From Achromobacter anxifer (GTDB taxonomy: Bacteria > Pseudomonadota > Gammaproteobacteria > Burkholderiales > Burkholderiaceae_B): a stretch of 64,000 nt of DNA. A program made the translations under genes and the position numbers. Below are positions 8,548 to 17,999 of this stretch, piece by piece. The notes under the pieces were generated by a model that was not told where the DNA came from, did no database searches, and saw only the letters and a program-made list of their open reading frames with translations. Numbering within the stretch: position 1 is the stretch's first letter; every line of letters starts with the position of its first letter. Location of the stretch: NCBI RefSeq assembly GCF_903652925.1, contig NZ_CAHLAR010000015.1:61273-125272 (forward strand). Direction: 5' to 3'.

Positions 8548-8634
8548 TCCTGCGCTGACGTCGAGCGCGCGGACGCTATCTCAGAGCGCGCACTGCGGTC
8601 GCTATCAACATCAAGAAAAGTACTCACTAGAAAA

Positions 8635-8674
8635 AAATTCCTGTCTTTTTACACGGGCATGGTCTCCGTATAGT
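8635..8674 (+). promoter_or_regulatory. Promoter candidate for the chemoreceptor gene
   Basis: TTTTTA at 8646-8651 and TATAGT at 8669-8674 are separated by 17 bp. The block from AAATTC at 8635 to TATAGT is strikingly like the one before the MFS gene at 887-925. A small hairpin with a GCCGAG/CTCGGC stem follows at 8683-8699 in the presumed leader. Confidence 0.55.
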
Positions 8675-8725
8675 CCAAGACAGCCGAGCCGAACTCGGCA
8701 GTTCCATCTTGAAAGCGAAAATGAA

Positions 8726-10360
8726 ATGAAACCTTCAAACCTGAAGATGCGTACTCGCCTCGCCATGGGCTTTGCACTGATCATGGCGGCCTTGTTGCTG
8801 GCCGGCGCTCTGGGCATGTACGGAATCCAGACGCTTGAACAGGAGGTCTACGAGATCACCGCCATCAACAACGAGGAGAGCCGTCTGGCAACCGAGATGC
8901 GCTTCGAAGTTCAAGAACAGGCCATCGCCATTCGGAACATTCTGCTTCTTACGGATCCGAACGTGCTGAAGGCCGAGGTAAGTCGGGCGGCCGAGGCAGA
9001 AAGGCTATACAACGAATCGCGTGACCAGCTGGGAAGCATGTTCGCAAGCAGTCCGACCACCACCGGCGATGAAAAACGTCTCTTCAGCGCAGCCAGCGCC
9101 GCCCAGCAAGCCGTGCGCTCGATGTTCGAAAAAGTGCTGGCGGAAGGCATGTACGGAAATCGCCAGGATGCGCAACACATGCTGGAAGAAGAATTGCGGC
9201 CCAAGCAGCGGATCTTGCAGGAAACCCTGTCGAAGCTCGCTTCGCTCGCGGCCCAACTCAACGAGGAGCGGGCAACCTCCACCCGAGCCCTTGCTGACCG
9301 GCTGCAATGGGCAATGGCATCGACCATCGCGGTCGCGCTGCTGCTTGGCGTGTTCGCCGCCTATCTCACGGCGCGCAGCGTCTTGCGCCAATTGGGCGGC
9401 GACCCGGGCGAGGCGCAGCTTCTTGCGGTCACCATCGCCGATGGCGACCTGACCAACCGGCTGCAACTCGATCCGCGCTATGACCACAGCTTGATGCACT
9501 CGCTGGAAGGCATGCGCTCGCGTCTTTCAAGAATCGTGGACGCGATCAAATCGTCGGCCGAGTCCATCTCGACCGCGGCGAGTCAGATTGCGCAGGGCAA
9601 TGCGGACCTGTCGCATCGCACCGAGGAGCAGGCGGCATCCCTCGAGGAAACCGCGGCCAGCATTGAACAGCTGACATCCACCGTGCAGCTGAATCAGGAA
9701 AATGCGGCGAGCGGCGACGACCTGGCTTCCGAAGGCGCCAAAGCGGCAGAAAAGGCTGGTGGCGTCGTGTCGGAGATGTTGGCAGCCATGACGGAAATTT
9801 CCACCAACTCCGAGAAGGTCGGGAACATCGTTTCCCTGATCGAGAGCATTGCATTCCAGACAAACATACTCGCGCTCAATGCGGCGGTGGAAGCCGCGAG
9901 AGCCGGAGACCAGGGCCGAGGCTTTGCCGTGGTGGCCGGCGAGGTCCGCGCGCTGGCTCAACGCAGCGCCACGTCTGCCAGAGAGATCAAGGATCTGATC
10001 GAGACTTCCACTTCCGTGGTCCAGTCCGGCAGGCAACTCGCCGAGCGCGCGGGGCGCGACATGGATGAAGTGGTGACGGCGGTGATGCGCATGAAGACGA
10101 TCACCGGGGAAATCGCCACCGCTTCGCGCGAGCAAGCCATCGGCATCGAACAGGTCAATGTTGCCATCGCCCAGCTGGACTCCGTCACGCAGCAAAACGC
10201 GGCGTTGGTCGAGGAATCGGCCGCGGCGGCGCATTCAATGGCGGAACAGGCGCGTGATCTGCTGCGGGCGATTGAAGTGTTCAAGACGGCCTCATCCGCT
10301 GGCTTGCGGCATGTGCCGATGCCGGAACCGGCGCGTATCCAATTCGCGGCGTCCACTTAG
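8726..10360 (+). CDS. Methyl-accepting chemotaxis protein
   Basis: A 544-residue transmembrane chemoreceptor. Helix 1 covers about residues 12-34. A periplasmic four-helix-bundle-type ligand domain runs to about 190, and helix 2 to about 212. A HAMP-like region (RSVLRQLGGDPGEAQ) follows, then the cytoplasmic signalling coiled coil with the highly conserved hairpin tip IAFQTNILALNAAVEAARAG. Gln/Glu-rich segments on either side are the expected methylation helices. There is no C-terminal receptor-docking pentapeptide; the tail ends in a short variable stretch. Ligand unknown. It would signal through CheW/CheA encoded elsewhere. The ATG at 8726 overlaps a two-codon frame ATGAAATGA. Confidence 0.93.
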   Translation: MKPSNLKMRTRLAMGFALIMAALLLAGALGMYGIQTLEQEVYEITAINNEESRLATEMRFEVQEQAIAIRNILLLTDPNVLKAEVSRAAEAERLYNESRDQLGSMFASSPTTTGDEKRLFSAASAAQQAVRSMFEKVLAEGMYGNRQDAQHMLEEELRPKQRILQETLSKLASLAAQLNEERATSTRALADRLQWAMASTIAVALLLGVFAAYLTARSVLRQLGGDPGEAQLLAVTIADGDLTNRLQLDPRYDHSLMHSLEGMRSRLSRIVDAIKSSAESISTAASQIAQGNADLSHRTEEQAASLEETAASIEQLTSTVQLNQENAASGDDLASEGAKAAEKAGGVVSEMLAAMTEISTNSEKVGNIVSLIESIAFQTNILALNAAVEAARAGDQGRGFAVVAGEVRALAQRSATSAREIKDLIETSTSVVQSGRQLAERAGRDMDEVVTAVMRMKTITGEIATASREQAIGIEQVNVAIAQLDSVTQQNAALVEESAAAAHSMAEQARDLLRAIEVFKTASSAGLRHVPMPEPARIQFAAST

Positions 10361-10459
10361 GGCCCGGCCCTTCCTTTGGACCGCCCTCCCCTTGGAACGT
10401 GGTGATACCGTTGGAACGTGGCGGGACCAAAGGGACCAACACAAAGCCCGCCGCCAAAT

Positions 10460-10489
10460 AAAAAACGCCGCTAATAAGCGGCGTTTTTT
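10460..10489. terminator. Bidirectional terminator between the chemoreceptor and tRNA-Lys genes
   Basis: The stem AACGCCGCT/AGCGGCGTT with a 4-base AATA loop is flanked by six A's on one side and six T's on the other, so it can end transcription from both sides: the chemoreceptor on plus and tRNA-Lys on minus. Confidence 0.85.
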
Positions 10490-10525
10490 ATCCAATACTG
10501 CATGAGCAGCACCGAGAAATTGGGG

Positions 10526-10601
10526 TGGTGGGTTGTGCGAGACTCGAACTCGCGACCAACGGATTAAAAGTCCGCTGCTCTACCGACTGAGCTAACAACC
10601 C
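10526..10601 (-). tRNA. tRNA-Lys (anticodon TTT)
   Basis: On the minus strand a complete 76-base cloverleaf is seen. The acceptor stem is GGGTTGT/ACAACCC, the D-loop AGCTCAGTCGGTAGAGC, the anticodon loop CTTTTAA, the T-loop GTTCGAGTC, and CCA is encoded at 10526-10528. The anticodon TTT reads lysine codons. Confidence 0.97.
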
Positions 10602-10615
10602 GACCGAAGCCAGAA

Positions 10616-10644
10616 ATTATGGCTTATTTGACGCCGGTTGTCAA
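10616..10644 (-). promoter_or_regulatory. Sigma-70 promoter of tRNA-Lys
   Basis: On the minus strand a perfect -35 TTGACA (10644-10639) is followed after 17 bp by CATAAT (10621-10616). Transcription would begin about 8 bases before the mature tRNA. Confidence 0.8.
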
Positions 10645-10686
10645 AAATTGATGCGACAACTTTATCCACACCGCCACACTCCATGG

Positions 10687-10711
10687 AAAACGGCCGCTCG
10701 CGGCGGCCGTT
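10687..10711 (-). terminator. Terminator behind metQ
   Basis: The stem AACGGCCGC/GCGGCCGTT lies at 10689-10711, 25 bases past the metQ stop, and is followed on the minus strand by a short run of T's. Confidence 0.65.
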
Positions 10712-10735
10712 CCTGAGGCTGAGGCGGCCCCGGGA

Positions 10736-11533
10736 TTACCAGGCGGCCACCACGGCGCCCTTGTACTTGGTTTCGATGAACTGCTTCACGGCCGGGCTGT
10801 GATAGATGCTGATCAGCTTGGCGAATTCGGGGCGGTCCTTGTCCTTTTCACGCACGACCAGCACGTTGGCGTACGGCGAGTCCGGCGACTCCTGGGCGAT
10901 GGCGTCCTTGGCCGGGTTCAGGCCCGCTTCCAGCGCAAAGTTGGTGTTCACCGCCGATGCGTCGGTGTCGTCGAGCGAGCGCGGCAGCTGGGCAGCGTCC
11001 AGTTCGATGAAGCGCAGCTTCTTGGGGTTCTCGACCACGTCGATCGGGGTTGCCTTCAGGCCGACGTCGGGACGCAGTTTGATCAGGCCATTGGCTTGCA
11101 ACAGCAACAGGGCGCGGCCGCCGTTGGTCGGATCGTTCGGCAGGGCGATGCGGGCGCCTTCCTTCAGTTCGGACAGCGACTTGATCTTCTTGCTGTAGAT
11201 GCCGATGGGGAAGATCACGGTTTTGGCGATACTGACCAGCTTGTAGCCGCGGTCGGCGTTGGCATTGTCCAGGTAGGGCTGGTGCTGATAGCTGTTGGCG
11301 TCGAGGTCGCCCGAGGACAGCGCCACGTTGGGCTGCACGTAGTCGGTGAATTCGATGACCTGGATGTTCAGGCCCTGCTTGGCGGCTTCCTGCTTCACCA
11401 CATCAAAGATCTGGGCGTGCGGGCCGGCGGTCACGCCGATCTTCAGCGGCTTGTCCTGGGCCAGCGCGGGCTGGGCGAATACGGCGGCGCCGAGTGCGAA
11501 CGCGGCCAGCGACTTCAAAACCTTGATGCTCAT
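10736..11533 (-). CDS. metQ: Methionine ABC transporter substrate-binding protein
   Basis: A 265-residue NlpA-family binding protein for D/L-methionine, third gene of metNIQ. An N-terminal signal peptide (about residues 1-25, ending QPALAQ) is followed by the family hallmarks KIGVTAGPHAQI, the FTDYVQPN segment, DANSYQHQPYL, and the NDPTNGGRAL ligand-site loop. There is no cysteine in the signal region, so unlike the lipoprotein MetQ of enterobacteria it should be released to the periplasm by signal peptidase I. It lies 56 bp behind metI on the same strand. Methionine specificity follows from the operon context; close relatives can prefer other ligands. Confidence 0.92.
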   Translation of the reverse strand: MSIKVLKSLAAFALGAAVFAQPALAQDKPLKIGVTAGPHAQIFDVVKQEAAKQGLNIQVIEFTDYVQPNVALSSGDLDANSYQHQPYLDNANADRGYKLVSIAKTVIFPIGIYSKKIKSLSELKEGARIALPNDPTNGGRALLLLQANGLIKLRPDVGLKATPIDVVENPKKLRFIELDAAQLPRSLDDTDASAVNTNFALEAGLNPAKDAIAQESPDSPYANVLVVREKDKDRPEFAKLISIYHSPAVKQFIETKYKGAVVAAW

Positions 11534-11589
11534 GTTGCGATATCCCGAATGTCGGAAAGTGAGGAAAAAACGTGGCGACGCCGGCAGGA

Positions 11590-12243
11590 TCAGCGGTGCG
11601 AAATGCGGCGCACGTAGCGGTCGCCCAGGCTCTGGATCACCTGGACCAGCACGATCAGCACGATGACCACGGCGGCCATCACGTCGGACTGGAAGCGCTG
11701 GTAGCCGTAGCGGATGGCCAGGTCGCCCAGGCCGCCGCCGCCGATGGCGCCGGCCATGGCCGAGTAGCCGATCAGGCTGACGACGGTGACAACCGTGGCG
11801 GCGATGAGGCCGGGCAAGGACTCGGGCAACAGCACCTTCATGATGATCTGCATCGGCGATGCGCCCATGGCGCGCGCGGCGGTGATCAGGCCCGGGTCGA
11901 CTTCGCGCATGGCGTTTTCCGCAATGCGGGCCATGAATGGAATCGCAGCGACCGACAGGGGCACGATGGCGGCGGTAGTGCCGATGGAGGTCTGCGCAAC
12001 CAGCCGCGTGAACGGGATGATGGCGACCATCAGGATGACGAACGGCACCGAACGCGTGGCATTGATCACCGCGCCGAGCACGTGATTGACGGACTGGTTC
12101 TCGAGCATGTTGCCGCGCGCCGTCACCGTCAGGATCACACCCAGCGGAATGCCGATGACGACTGCGATGGCGCTGGCCACGCCGACCATCAGCAGGGTGT
12201 CAAGCAGCGACGTAATAAGCAGGTCGATCAGTTGCGGACTCAT
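11590..12243 (-). CDS. metI: Methionine ABC transporter permease
   Basis: A 217-residue inner-membrane permease of the MetI family with about five transmembrane helices. The EAA-type coupling segment (ITAARAMGASPMQIIMKVLLPESLPG) contacts the MetN ATPase. The conserved SIGTTAAIVPLSVAAIPFMAR segment is present. The gene begins inside the 3' end of metN (44-bp overlap), showing tight translational coupling, and is followed by metQ. Confidence 0.95.
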   Translation of the reverse strand: MSPQLIDLLITSLLDTLLMVGVASAIAVVIGIPLGVILTVTARGNMLENQSVNHVLGAVINATRSVPFVILMVAIIPFTRLVAQTSIGTTAAIVPLSVAAIPFMARIAENAMREVDPGLITAARAMGASPMQIIMKVLLPESLPGLIAATVVTVVSLIGYSAMAGAIGGGGLGDLAIRYGYQRFQSDVMAAVVIVLIVLVQVIQSLGDRYVRRISHR

Positions 12244-13288
12244 GAGCTATTTCTTCAACGGTAATGTCACGGGCGGCCAAGGCCGCGATCGCGTCCTTGA
12301 TCGCGGCGGGCGCGCCTTGGGCCAGCACGAACATCGTGCCGACGGCCACGCCCTGGATGTCTTCCACGCGCGCCTGGATCAGGCCTACGTCCAGCGAATA
12401 TTGCTTGTACAGGTCGGACAGGAACGAACCCGACGCGTCGGTGCCAGTCAGCTGCAGGCGCAACAGGCGCACGGCCTGGCCTGGCTTGGCGGCCGCCAGC
12501 GCCTGGATGCGCTCCTTGACTGCCGCCAGCGTGGCGTCGGTCAGGTCGGACGCGGTCGCGGCCGACACCATGGCGCGGGTCACTTCGTGGCGCGGCTGCG
12601 CGAACACTTCGCGCGTGCTGCCAATTTCAACGACTTCGCCTTGCGACAGCACGGCGACGCGGTCGCAGACCTCGCGCACGACTTCCATCTGGTGCGTGAT
12701 CATGACTACGGTCACGCCGGTCTTGCGGTTGATGTCGCGCAGCAAGGCCAGGATGTTGTGCGTGGTTTCCGGGTCCAGCGCGGATGTGGCTTCGTCGCTG
12801 AGCAGCACGTCCGGATTGTTGGCCAGGGCGCGAGCGATGCCGACGCGCTGCTTCTGCCCGCCGCTGATCTGGCTGGGATAGCGGTCGCGCAGATGCTCCA
12901 GGCCCACCAGCGCCAGCAGGCGTTCGACGCGGGCCGGAATCTCGGCCTTGGCCACGCCGGCGATTTCCAGCGGCAGCGCGACGTTGCCGTACACCGTGCG
13001 GCGCGACAGCAGGTTGAATCCCTGGAACACCATGCCGATGCGGCGGCGCTGCTCCCGCAGTTGCGCTTCGTTCAGGCCGGTCAGGGACTGGCCGCCTATG
13101 GCGATCGAGCCTTCGTTGGGCCGCTCCAGCAGGTTGATGCACTGGACCAGCGTGCTTTTACCGGCCCCGCTGGGACCGATGATGCCGAAGACCTCGCCCT
13201 GCTCGATATGCAGGTTGATGCCCCGCAGCGCCTGGAATTGTCCGTGCGGCGTGGCATAGGTCTTGGATAGGTTCTCGATGTGAATCAT
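12200..13288 (-). CDS. metN: Methionine ABC transporter ATP-binding protein
   Basis: A 362-residue ATPase that drives methionine import. The Walker A motif is GPSGAGKST, the signature ISGGQKQRVGIARAL, and Walker B DVLLSDEATSALDPET, followed by the switch histidine in VVMITHQMEV. Residues about 265-345 form the C-terminal NIL (ACT-like) domain that in characterised MetN binds methionine and inhibits transport when the cell is full. First gene of the operon. Upstream on the minus strand is an AT-rich stretch with a -10-like TATAGA (13322-13317), but no convincing -35 or known methionine operator. Confidence 0.95.
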   Translation of the reverse strand: MIHIENLSKTYATPHGQFQALRGINLHIEQGEVFGIIGPSGAGKSTLVQCINLLERPNEGSIAIGGQSLTGLNEAQLREQRRRIGMVFQGFNLLSRRTVYGNVALPLEIAGVAKAEIPARVERLLALVGLEHLRDRYPSQISGGQKQRVGIARALANNPDVLLSDEATSALDPETTHNILALLRDINRKTGVTVVMITHQMEVVREVCDRVAVLSQGEVVEIGSTREVFAQPRHEVTRAMVSAATASDLTDATLAAVKERIQALAAAKPGQAVRLLRLQLTGTDASGSFLSDLYKQYSLDVGLIQARVEDIQGVAVGTMFVLAQGAPAAIKDAIAALAARDITVEEIAHESATDRPAYYVAA

Positions 13289-13420
13289 GGCAAGCGATTT
13301 TGTATCTTTTCTCTTCTATAGAGAACGACAGTTTCTTTCATTTTTAATAACTACAAGTAATATAAAAGCCCGAATCCGCGCCCGATGGGCTTCCACGCGG
13401 GATGCCTGTCAAAACGCGGA

Positions 13421-13461
13421 AAGGGCAGTCAGGAAGCGGAGCCTCCCTGACTGCCCATTTT
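13421..13461 (-). terminator. Terminator behind the GH31 gene
   Basis: A long stem GGGCAGTCAGG/CCTGACTGCCC (13423-13456) with A/T runs on both sides lies 28 bp past the glycosidase stop. It also separates that gene from the metNIQ promoter region. Confidence 0.8.
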
Positions 13462-13488
13462 TACAGGCGGACCGGCCGCAGCCGGTTT

Positions 13489-15714
13489 TCAGCGCGCGCG
13501 CGAGATACGGACTTCCGCGCCGCGGCGCTTGACCTCCAGACCCTCGGACGGCGAAATGCGCAGGCCTTCCAGTCCCTTGATGTAGCTGGAGCCCTGCATC
13601 TGCATCACGCGGATCTTGTTGCGCATGACGACCGGGTTGTGCACCGGCATGCCGAACATCCAGACTTCGTCCAGGATGCGGGCGGAGTTGAACTCGCCCG
13701 TGTGCTGCGCCGCCGGTCCGAGACAGAGCATATGTCCTTCGCGGCCAAACACCGGGAACTGGCCCAGTTCGCAATCGATGGTCCAGGTGGTGCCGCCTTC
13801 GTAGCGGTGCCCCGTATTCAGGTCCCACCAGGCTTCGCCCTTGGGCAGGTACACGCGCACCTGCTTGCCGGGTTCCGTCACCGGCGCCACCAGCAGGGCC
13901 GGGCCCAACAGGTATTGCAGGTCCCAGTCATGCGCATGGGGGTCGTTCGGGAACGACATGGCCATGGAACGCTGCACCGGCAGGCCGGTGCGCGCCGAGT
14001 CTTCGATGGCGCCCAGCACATAGGGCACCAGGCGGTAGCGCCATTGCATCCAGGTCTTGGCGTGCGCCAGGGTTTCTTCGCCGAAGTCCCAGGGCATCAG
14101 GCCGTCCACGCCCTGGAAGGCGAAGTTCGACGAGAACACGCCGGCGGTCAGCCAGCGCAGATACAGCTCGGGCGTCATGCCGGCGCGGTCATGCGTGGCC
14201 GACCCGATGCCGTGCACCTGCACGGGCAAGCCACTGGCGCCGATCGACAAGGCGGTGCGCAGGGTATGGCGCAGGCCTTCCCAGGTGTTGTCGACCTGCG
14301 GGCCCACCTGCCACGGCAAGCGCTGCGCGGCGGGGAACAGGTCGGAACTGGGCACCACGCCTTCCGGCGGGACCTTCAGGCCGGCGACCGCGTCGAACAG
14401 CGCGCGGCGCACCAGCAGCGGATACATGCTGCGCAGCGCGGGGCCGGTTTCGCCGTTGCGCGCCGTCACGCCGTCGGGGATCGCGATCTGGGCGTCGCAC
14501 GCGGGCGCGTCCAGGCCGTCTTCGACCAGTTGGCGGTGGCGTTCCACCCACAGGTTGTAAATGTCGCGGTAGGTCAGGTCCAGCAGGCCATAGGGCTGCC
14601 CCGAGGTGGCAGCGTTGCCGTCGAACACCTGGGCCGAACCGTCGTCCTTGGTCAGCAGCCAGCCGCGGTCTTCCAGTTCCTCGAACAGCGGGCTGGTCTT
14701 CAGCACGCCCGGGAAGCCGGAGGCGGCCACGTGCACGTGATGCTTATGGAAGAGCGCCAGCATCTGCTTGGCGTCCGGGAAGCGCTGGGCGTCCCATTCG
14801 AAAACCGTCTTGTCCGACTGGAAGCCCCAGGCTACCGGCTGCGCCAGCGTCACGGCGTCCACCGGGATCTGGTTTTCGCGCATGCGGGCCACCAGGGCCA
14901 CGGTCTGCGTGGGCATCTCGCCCGGCGCCTGCTGCAGCCACGCGCCCATCGCCCACAAGGACGGCTGGCCGGCACGGCCGGTCAGCGCGGTGTACTGGTT
15001 GAGGATTTCCGCGGGTTCGCCGGCGAACAGGAACAGGTCCAGCACGGCGTCGTCCACCGTCAGCACGTAGGCGGCATCCGCGGGGGCCACGCCCACCGAA
15101 TGCTCGACGCGGCGCATCGTGTTGACGTAGACGCCCCAGCCGCGCGGGCTCCATGCCAACGGCAGGGCGCGGTGCTCGGGATCGTCGGAAACCACGGATT
15201 CCTCGCGGCGGTTCAGGTCGCCCGGGGTTTCACCCAGGCCGAACACGCGTTCGTCCGCCTGCAAGGTGAAGCCGGCCGTCCAGACGGCGTCGTCGGCCTG
15301 GTCCAGCGCGTTGTGCCCGAATGCAGGCGTATGCGCGGATACCTCGGACTCGAACACCCGCTCGTCGTTGCGGTAAATCGCGACGCGCACGGGGTTGGAC
15401 TGGATTTCCAGGACAACGTCGCCCTGGGAGATCCGCCAGCCGTCGCCGCCCTCGCTGGGAGCGATGGTGGCTTCGCCCACGGCCTCTTGGCGCGCGAGCA
15501 GCATTTCCGCCACGGCGCGGGCACGCGCGCCGGGCTTGTCATCGTTAAGCTGATTAGCCTCGCCGCAGCGCAGGCGAAAGACGCCAGGCGCATGCGCCTC
15601 GACTACCAGGTGCAGCCCATCGCCCGCGTCGAAATCGATGCGACTGGGGCGGGACGTCAGCAGCTCGACGTTTTCGAGCTGGGTAGTATGGGCAAAGTCG
15701 AACTTGGGCGGCAC
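13489..15714 (-). CDS. Glycoside hydrolase family 31 protein (alpha-glucosidase-like)
   Basis: A 741-residue protein with the GH31 layout. An N-terminal beta-sandwich contains a GLGETPGDLNRR loop and the SPRGWGVYVN segment. A catalytic barrel spans about 260-590, with PSLWAMGAWLQQ at strand 1. C-terminal beta domains follow (LGPALLVAPVTEPGKQVRVYLP is typical of the family). The nucleophile strand is unusual: GLDAPACDAQIAIPDG replaces the usual KTDFGE-type motif, but Asp407 is in the right place. The acid/base region VGPQVDNTWEGL retains Asp475. No signal peptide, so cytoplasmic. The start is a GTG with GGGGGA before it. Substrate uncertain. Confidence 0.88.
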   Translation of the reverse strand: MPPKFDFAHTTQLENVELLTSRPSRIDFDAGDGLHLVVEAHAPGVFRLRCGEANQLNDDKPGARARAVAEMLLARQEAVGEATIAPSEGGDGWRISQGDVVLEIQSNPVRVAIYRNDERVFESEVSAHTPAFGHNALDQADDAVWTAGFTLQADERVFGLGETPGDLNRREESVVSDDPEHRALPLAWSPRGWGVYVNTMRRVEHSVGVAPADAAYVLTVDDAVLDLFLFAGEPAEILNQYTALTGRAGQPSLWAMGAWLQQAPGEMPTQTVALVARMRENQIPVDAVTLAQPVAWGFQSDKTVFEWDAQRFPDAKQMLALFHKHHVHVAASGFPGVLKTSPLFEELEDRGWLLTKDDGSAQVFDGNAATSGQPYGLLDLTYRDIYNLWVERHRQLVEDGLDAPACDAQIAIPDGVTARNGETGPALRSMYPLLVRRALFDAVAGLKVPPEGVVPSSDLFPAAQRLPWQVGPQVDNTWEGLRHTLRTALSIGASGLPVQVHGIGSATHDRAGMTPELYLRWLTAGVFSSNFAFQGVDGLMPWDFGEETLAHAKTWMQWRYRLVPYVLGAIEDSARTGLPVQRSMAMSFPNDPHAHDWDLQYLLGPALLVAPVTEPGKQVRVYLPKGEAWWDLNTGHRYEGGTTWTIDCELGQFPVFGREGHMLCLGPAAQHTGEFNSARILDEVWMFGMPVHNPVVMRNKIRVMQMQGSSYIKGLEGLRISPSEGLEVKRRGAEVRISRAR

Positions 15715-15986
15715 AGAGCATCCCCCGGCTTAAGCCAAAAACCATCAAAAGACGCTATTTTGACGGATTTGGGCTTTGAAATAAACTCGGTCCCTCTTTT
15801 GGACATCAATCTCATCCATAAAAGGGGTCTAAAGCCTTCGGCCAGCGCCCCGCGGGCGTAGTGGCCCAAGAGCCGCCAAAATGCCAAGTCTGGGGCCAAC
15901 TCAGGCCAATTTGGCGCCAAATCCTGGCAATTCCTGCCATTCTACGCCACCTGAAACAAGCCTCCGGGGATCCTTCCCGCTTTTTT

Positions 15987-17858
15987 TCATCGTGGCGAAA
16001 TAAGTTGCGCCAGGTCCGTTTCCAGAGGCGACGGTTCGCCGGCAAGACGCGCGGCGATCAGGTCGCCCATCAGCGCCGACCACGACAGTCCCCGCGACGC
16101 GTAGCCGATGGCCAGCCACAGGCCGGACGCATGCGGCAGTTCGCCCACCGCCGGCAGACGCCCCGGCAGCACGGCCCGCCACCCCGCCCAGCCCTGCAGA
16201 CTGCCCGGCTCCAGGGCCTCGAAGTCTGGAAAACCGCCGCCCAGCAGGCCCGCCGCCTTGTCCAGGGTGACGCGTTGGCCTTCGGCGCCGATCCGCGCTT
16301 CGGTCGCGCCATGCACATAGGTGCTGCCCGCCACGCAGCCCACGCCCACGTCGGGCAACAGATAGCCCTCCCCGCCGACGATGCAGCGGGGGCCTCCGCC
16401 CAGCGCCGCCGCGGGCACCAGCGTCACCTCGCCAGCCAGCGCGTGCATCTGGGCCACGCGTGGCAGAGGATCCAGCAGGCCGCTCTCGGCCAGCACGGCT
16501 CGCGCGCAGGCGGCGTTGGCCAGGATGACCGTATCGGCCCGCGCCAGCTCTGCCCCGGCCGCGTCCCGGACGCTCCAGCCCGCCCCGGCCCTGTCGACCC
16601 GCGCCACCTTGCCAGGCAAGACCGTCACCCCATCCGCGGCCAGCAGGGCCTCGATCAGCAGGTCCGGACGCACCAACATGCCCTGGCCGAAAAACACGCC
16701 GCCCCGGGCCAGCGCCAAGCCGGCCAAGGCGCTGGCTTCGTCACGGTTGACCTGGCGCACCCACTGCTCGGGAAACGCCAGCGCCTCCAGGGTGCCCTCC
16801 AGGGCCGCGGACCGGCCCGCGTCCCGCTCCAGCTGGACCGTGCCGCAGACCGTGGGAGCCGCGCCGGCCGGCAGGCCTTGCCAGCGCGCCAGCGCCCGCT
16901 GGCTGCCAGCGCGCGACAGGCGAGCCCGCCCGTTGTCATCGCGCGCCACCACGGGCGTCAGCGCCGCGGCGACGTGCCCCGCATGCGCCGGGGCCCCTTG
17001 CGCCCGGCCCCCGTCCACCACCGTCACGCGCCAGCCGCGCAGCGCCAGCGCCTGGGCCAGGCCCGCTCCGGCCAGCCCCGCGCCCACCACCACGGCATGG
17101 CGTGAGCCGGCGTCCGGGCTGGCCGCAGCCTCGCCGCCCGCCACAACCGCCATGGCCACCGTCATATGCCATTTGCCGCCATAGCCTGGCGCGCGCCGGG
17201 CGTCGAAACCGGCCTCGCGCAAGGCCGCGCGCAGCTCGCCAGTGCAAGCCCAGGTGGCCAGCGTGGCGCCCGGCGCCGCCAGCTTCGCCAGATCGCGCAA
17301 CAGGGGCAGCTCCCACATGCGCGGATTACGCTCGGGTGCGAAGCCGTCCAGGAAAAACGCGTCCGCCCGCACGTCCAGGCGCGGCGCCAGGATCTGCGCG
17401 TCGCCAAAACCCAGGGTCAGCGTGACGGCGCCGCCGTCGAATTCCAGCCGATGCAGGCCAGGCAACAGCACCGGCCATTGCGCCGCCAGTTGTCGCCCGA
17501 GGCCGGCCAGCGGCGCGGGCGCGTAGCGTTCCAGCAGCAACGCCAGGTCCTCGCGCGCGAAGGGATGCCCTTCCATCGACACCATGTGCAGCGCGGCGCT
17601 GCGCTGCGGATCGTCCCGCCACGCCTTCCACAGCGCCAGGAAATTCAAGCCCAGGCCGAAACCCGTTTCGCAGACAGTGAATGCGCTGCGTCCGCGCCAG
17701 CGCTCCGGCAGGCCGTTGCCGCGCAGGAAGACGTGCTCCGCCTGTCCCAGGGCGCCCGATGGCGAGTGATAGACATCGCCATAAGCGGGACTGTAAAGCC
17801 TGCCCTCGACATCGAATTCAGCCTGGGCGGGAGTCAGCGGAACATAGGTAACAGACAT
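15987..17858 (-). CDS. mnmC: Bifunctional tRNA mnm5s2U methyltransferase/oxidoreductase
   Basis: A 623-residue two-domain enzyme that finishes the mnm5(s2)U modification at tRNA position 34. The N-terminal MnmD methyltransferase half (about 1-240) has the SAM-binding [15 protein letters not shown] and the [17 protein letters not shown] loop. The C-terminal FAD oxidoreductase half starts at about 250 with [19 protein letters not shown] and ends with a [17 protein letters not shown] segment typical of MnmC. It removes the carboxymethyl group of cmnm5s2U34; the N-terminal half then methylates nm5s2U34. Length matches the fused family. It is divergent from the inositol-phosphatase gene, and a 272-bp gap without any gene I can support lies between it and the GH31 start. 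Confidence 0.96.
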   Translation of the reverse strand: MSVTYVPLTPAQAEFDVEGRLYSPAYGDVYHSPSGALGQAEHVFLRGNGLPERWRGRSAFTVCETGFGLGLNFLALWKAWRDDPQRSAALHMVSMEGHPFAREDLALLLERYAPAPLAGLGRQLAAQWPVLLPGLHRLEFDGGAVTLTLGFGDAQILAPRLDVRADAFFLDGFAPERNPRMWELPLLRDLAKLAAPGATLATWACTGELRAALREAGFDARRAPGYGGKWHMTVAMAVVAGGEAAASPDAGSRHAVVVGAGLAGAGLAQALALRGWRVTVVDGGRAQGAPAHAGHVAAALTPVVARDDNGRARLSRAGSQRALARWQGLPAGAAPTVCGTVQLERDAGRSAALEGTLEALAFPEQWVRQVNRDEASALAGLALARGGVFFGQGMLVRPDLLIEALLAADGVTVLPGKVARVDRAGAGWSVRDAAGAELARADTVILANAACARAVLAESGLLDPLPRVAQMHALAGEVTLVPAAALGGGPRCIVGGEGYLLPDVGVGCVAGSTYVHGATEARIGAEGQRVTLDKAAGLLGGGFPDFEALEPGSLQGWAGWRAVLPGRLPAVGELPHASGLWLAIGYASRGLSWSALMGDLIAARLAGEPSPLETDLAQLISPR

Positions 17859-17999
17859 GGAAACGGCTGCAACAAACAGAATGGAAACCAGCGCGGATTA
17901 TCGGCTGGCGACGGCGGTACGTTGGCTGTACACCACGCAAACCGGCGGTTTCGCGCCTGGGCCACGGGTTTGACGCATACATGGGCTTACACTGATTTC

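Noticed and set aside
13289-13420. SAM riboswitch or MetJ box before metN
   Set aside because: No matching conserved core or 8-bp Met box repeats were seen; only an AT-rich stretch and a -10-like word.
13402-15861. 819-codon plus-strand frame opposite the GH31 gene
   Set aside because: Shadow of the glycosidase gene; no ribosome-binding site and composition is typical of antisense frames.
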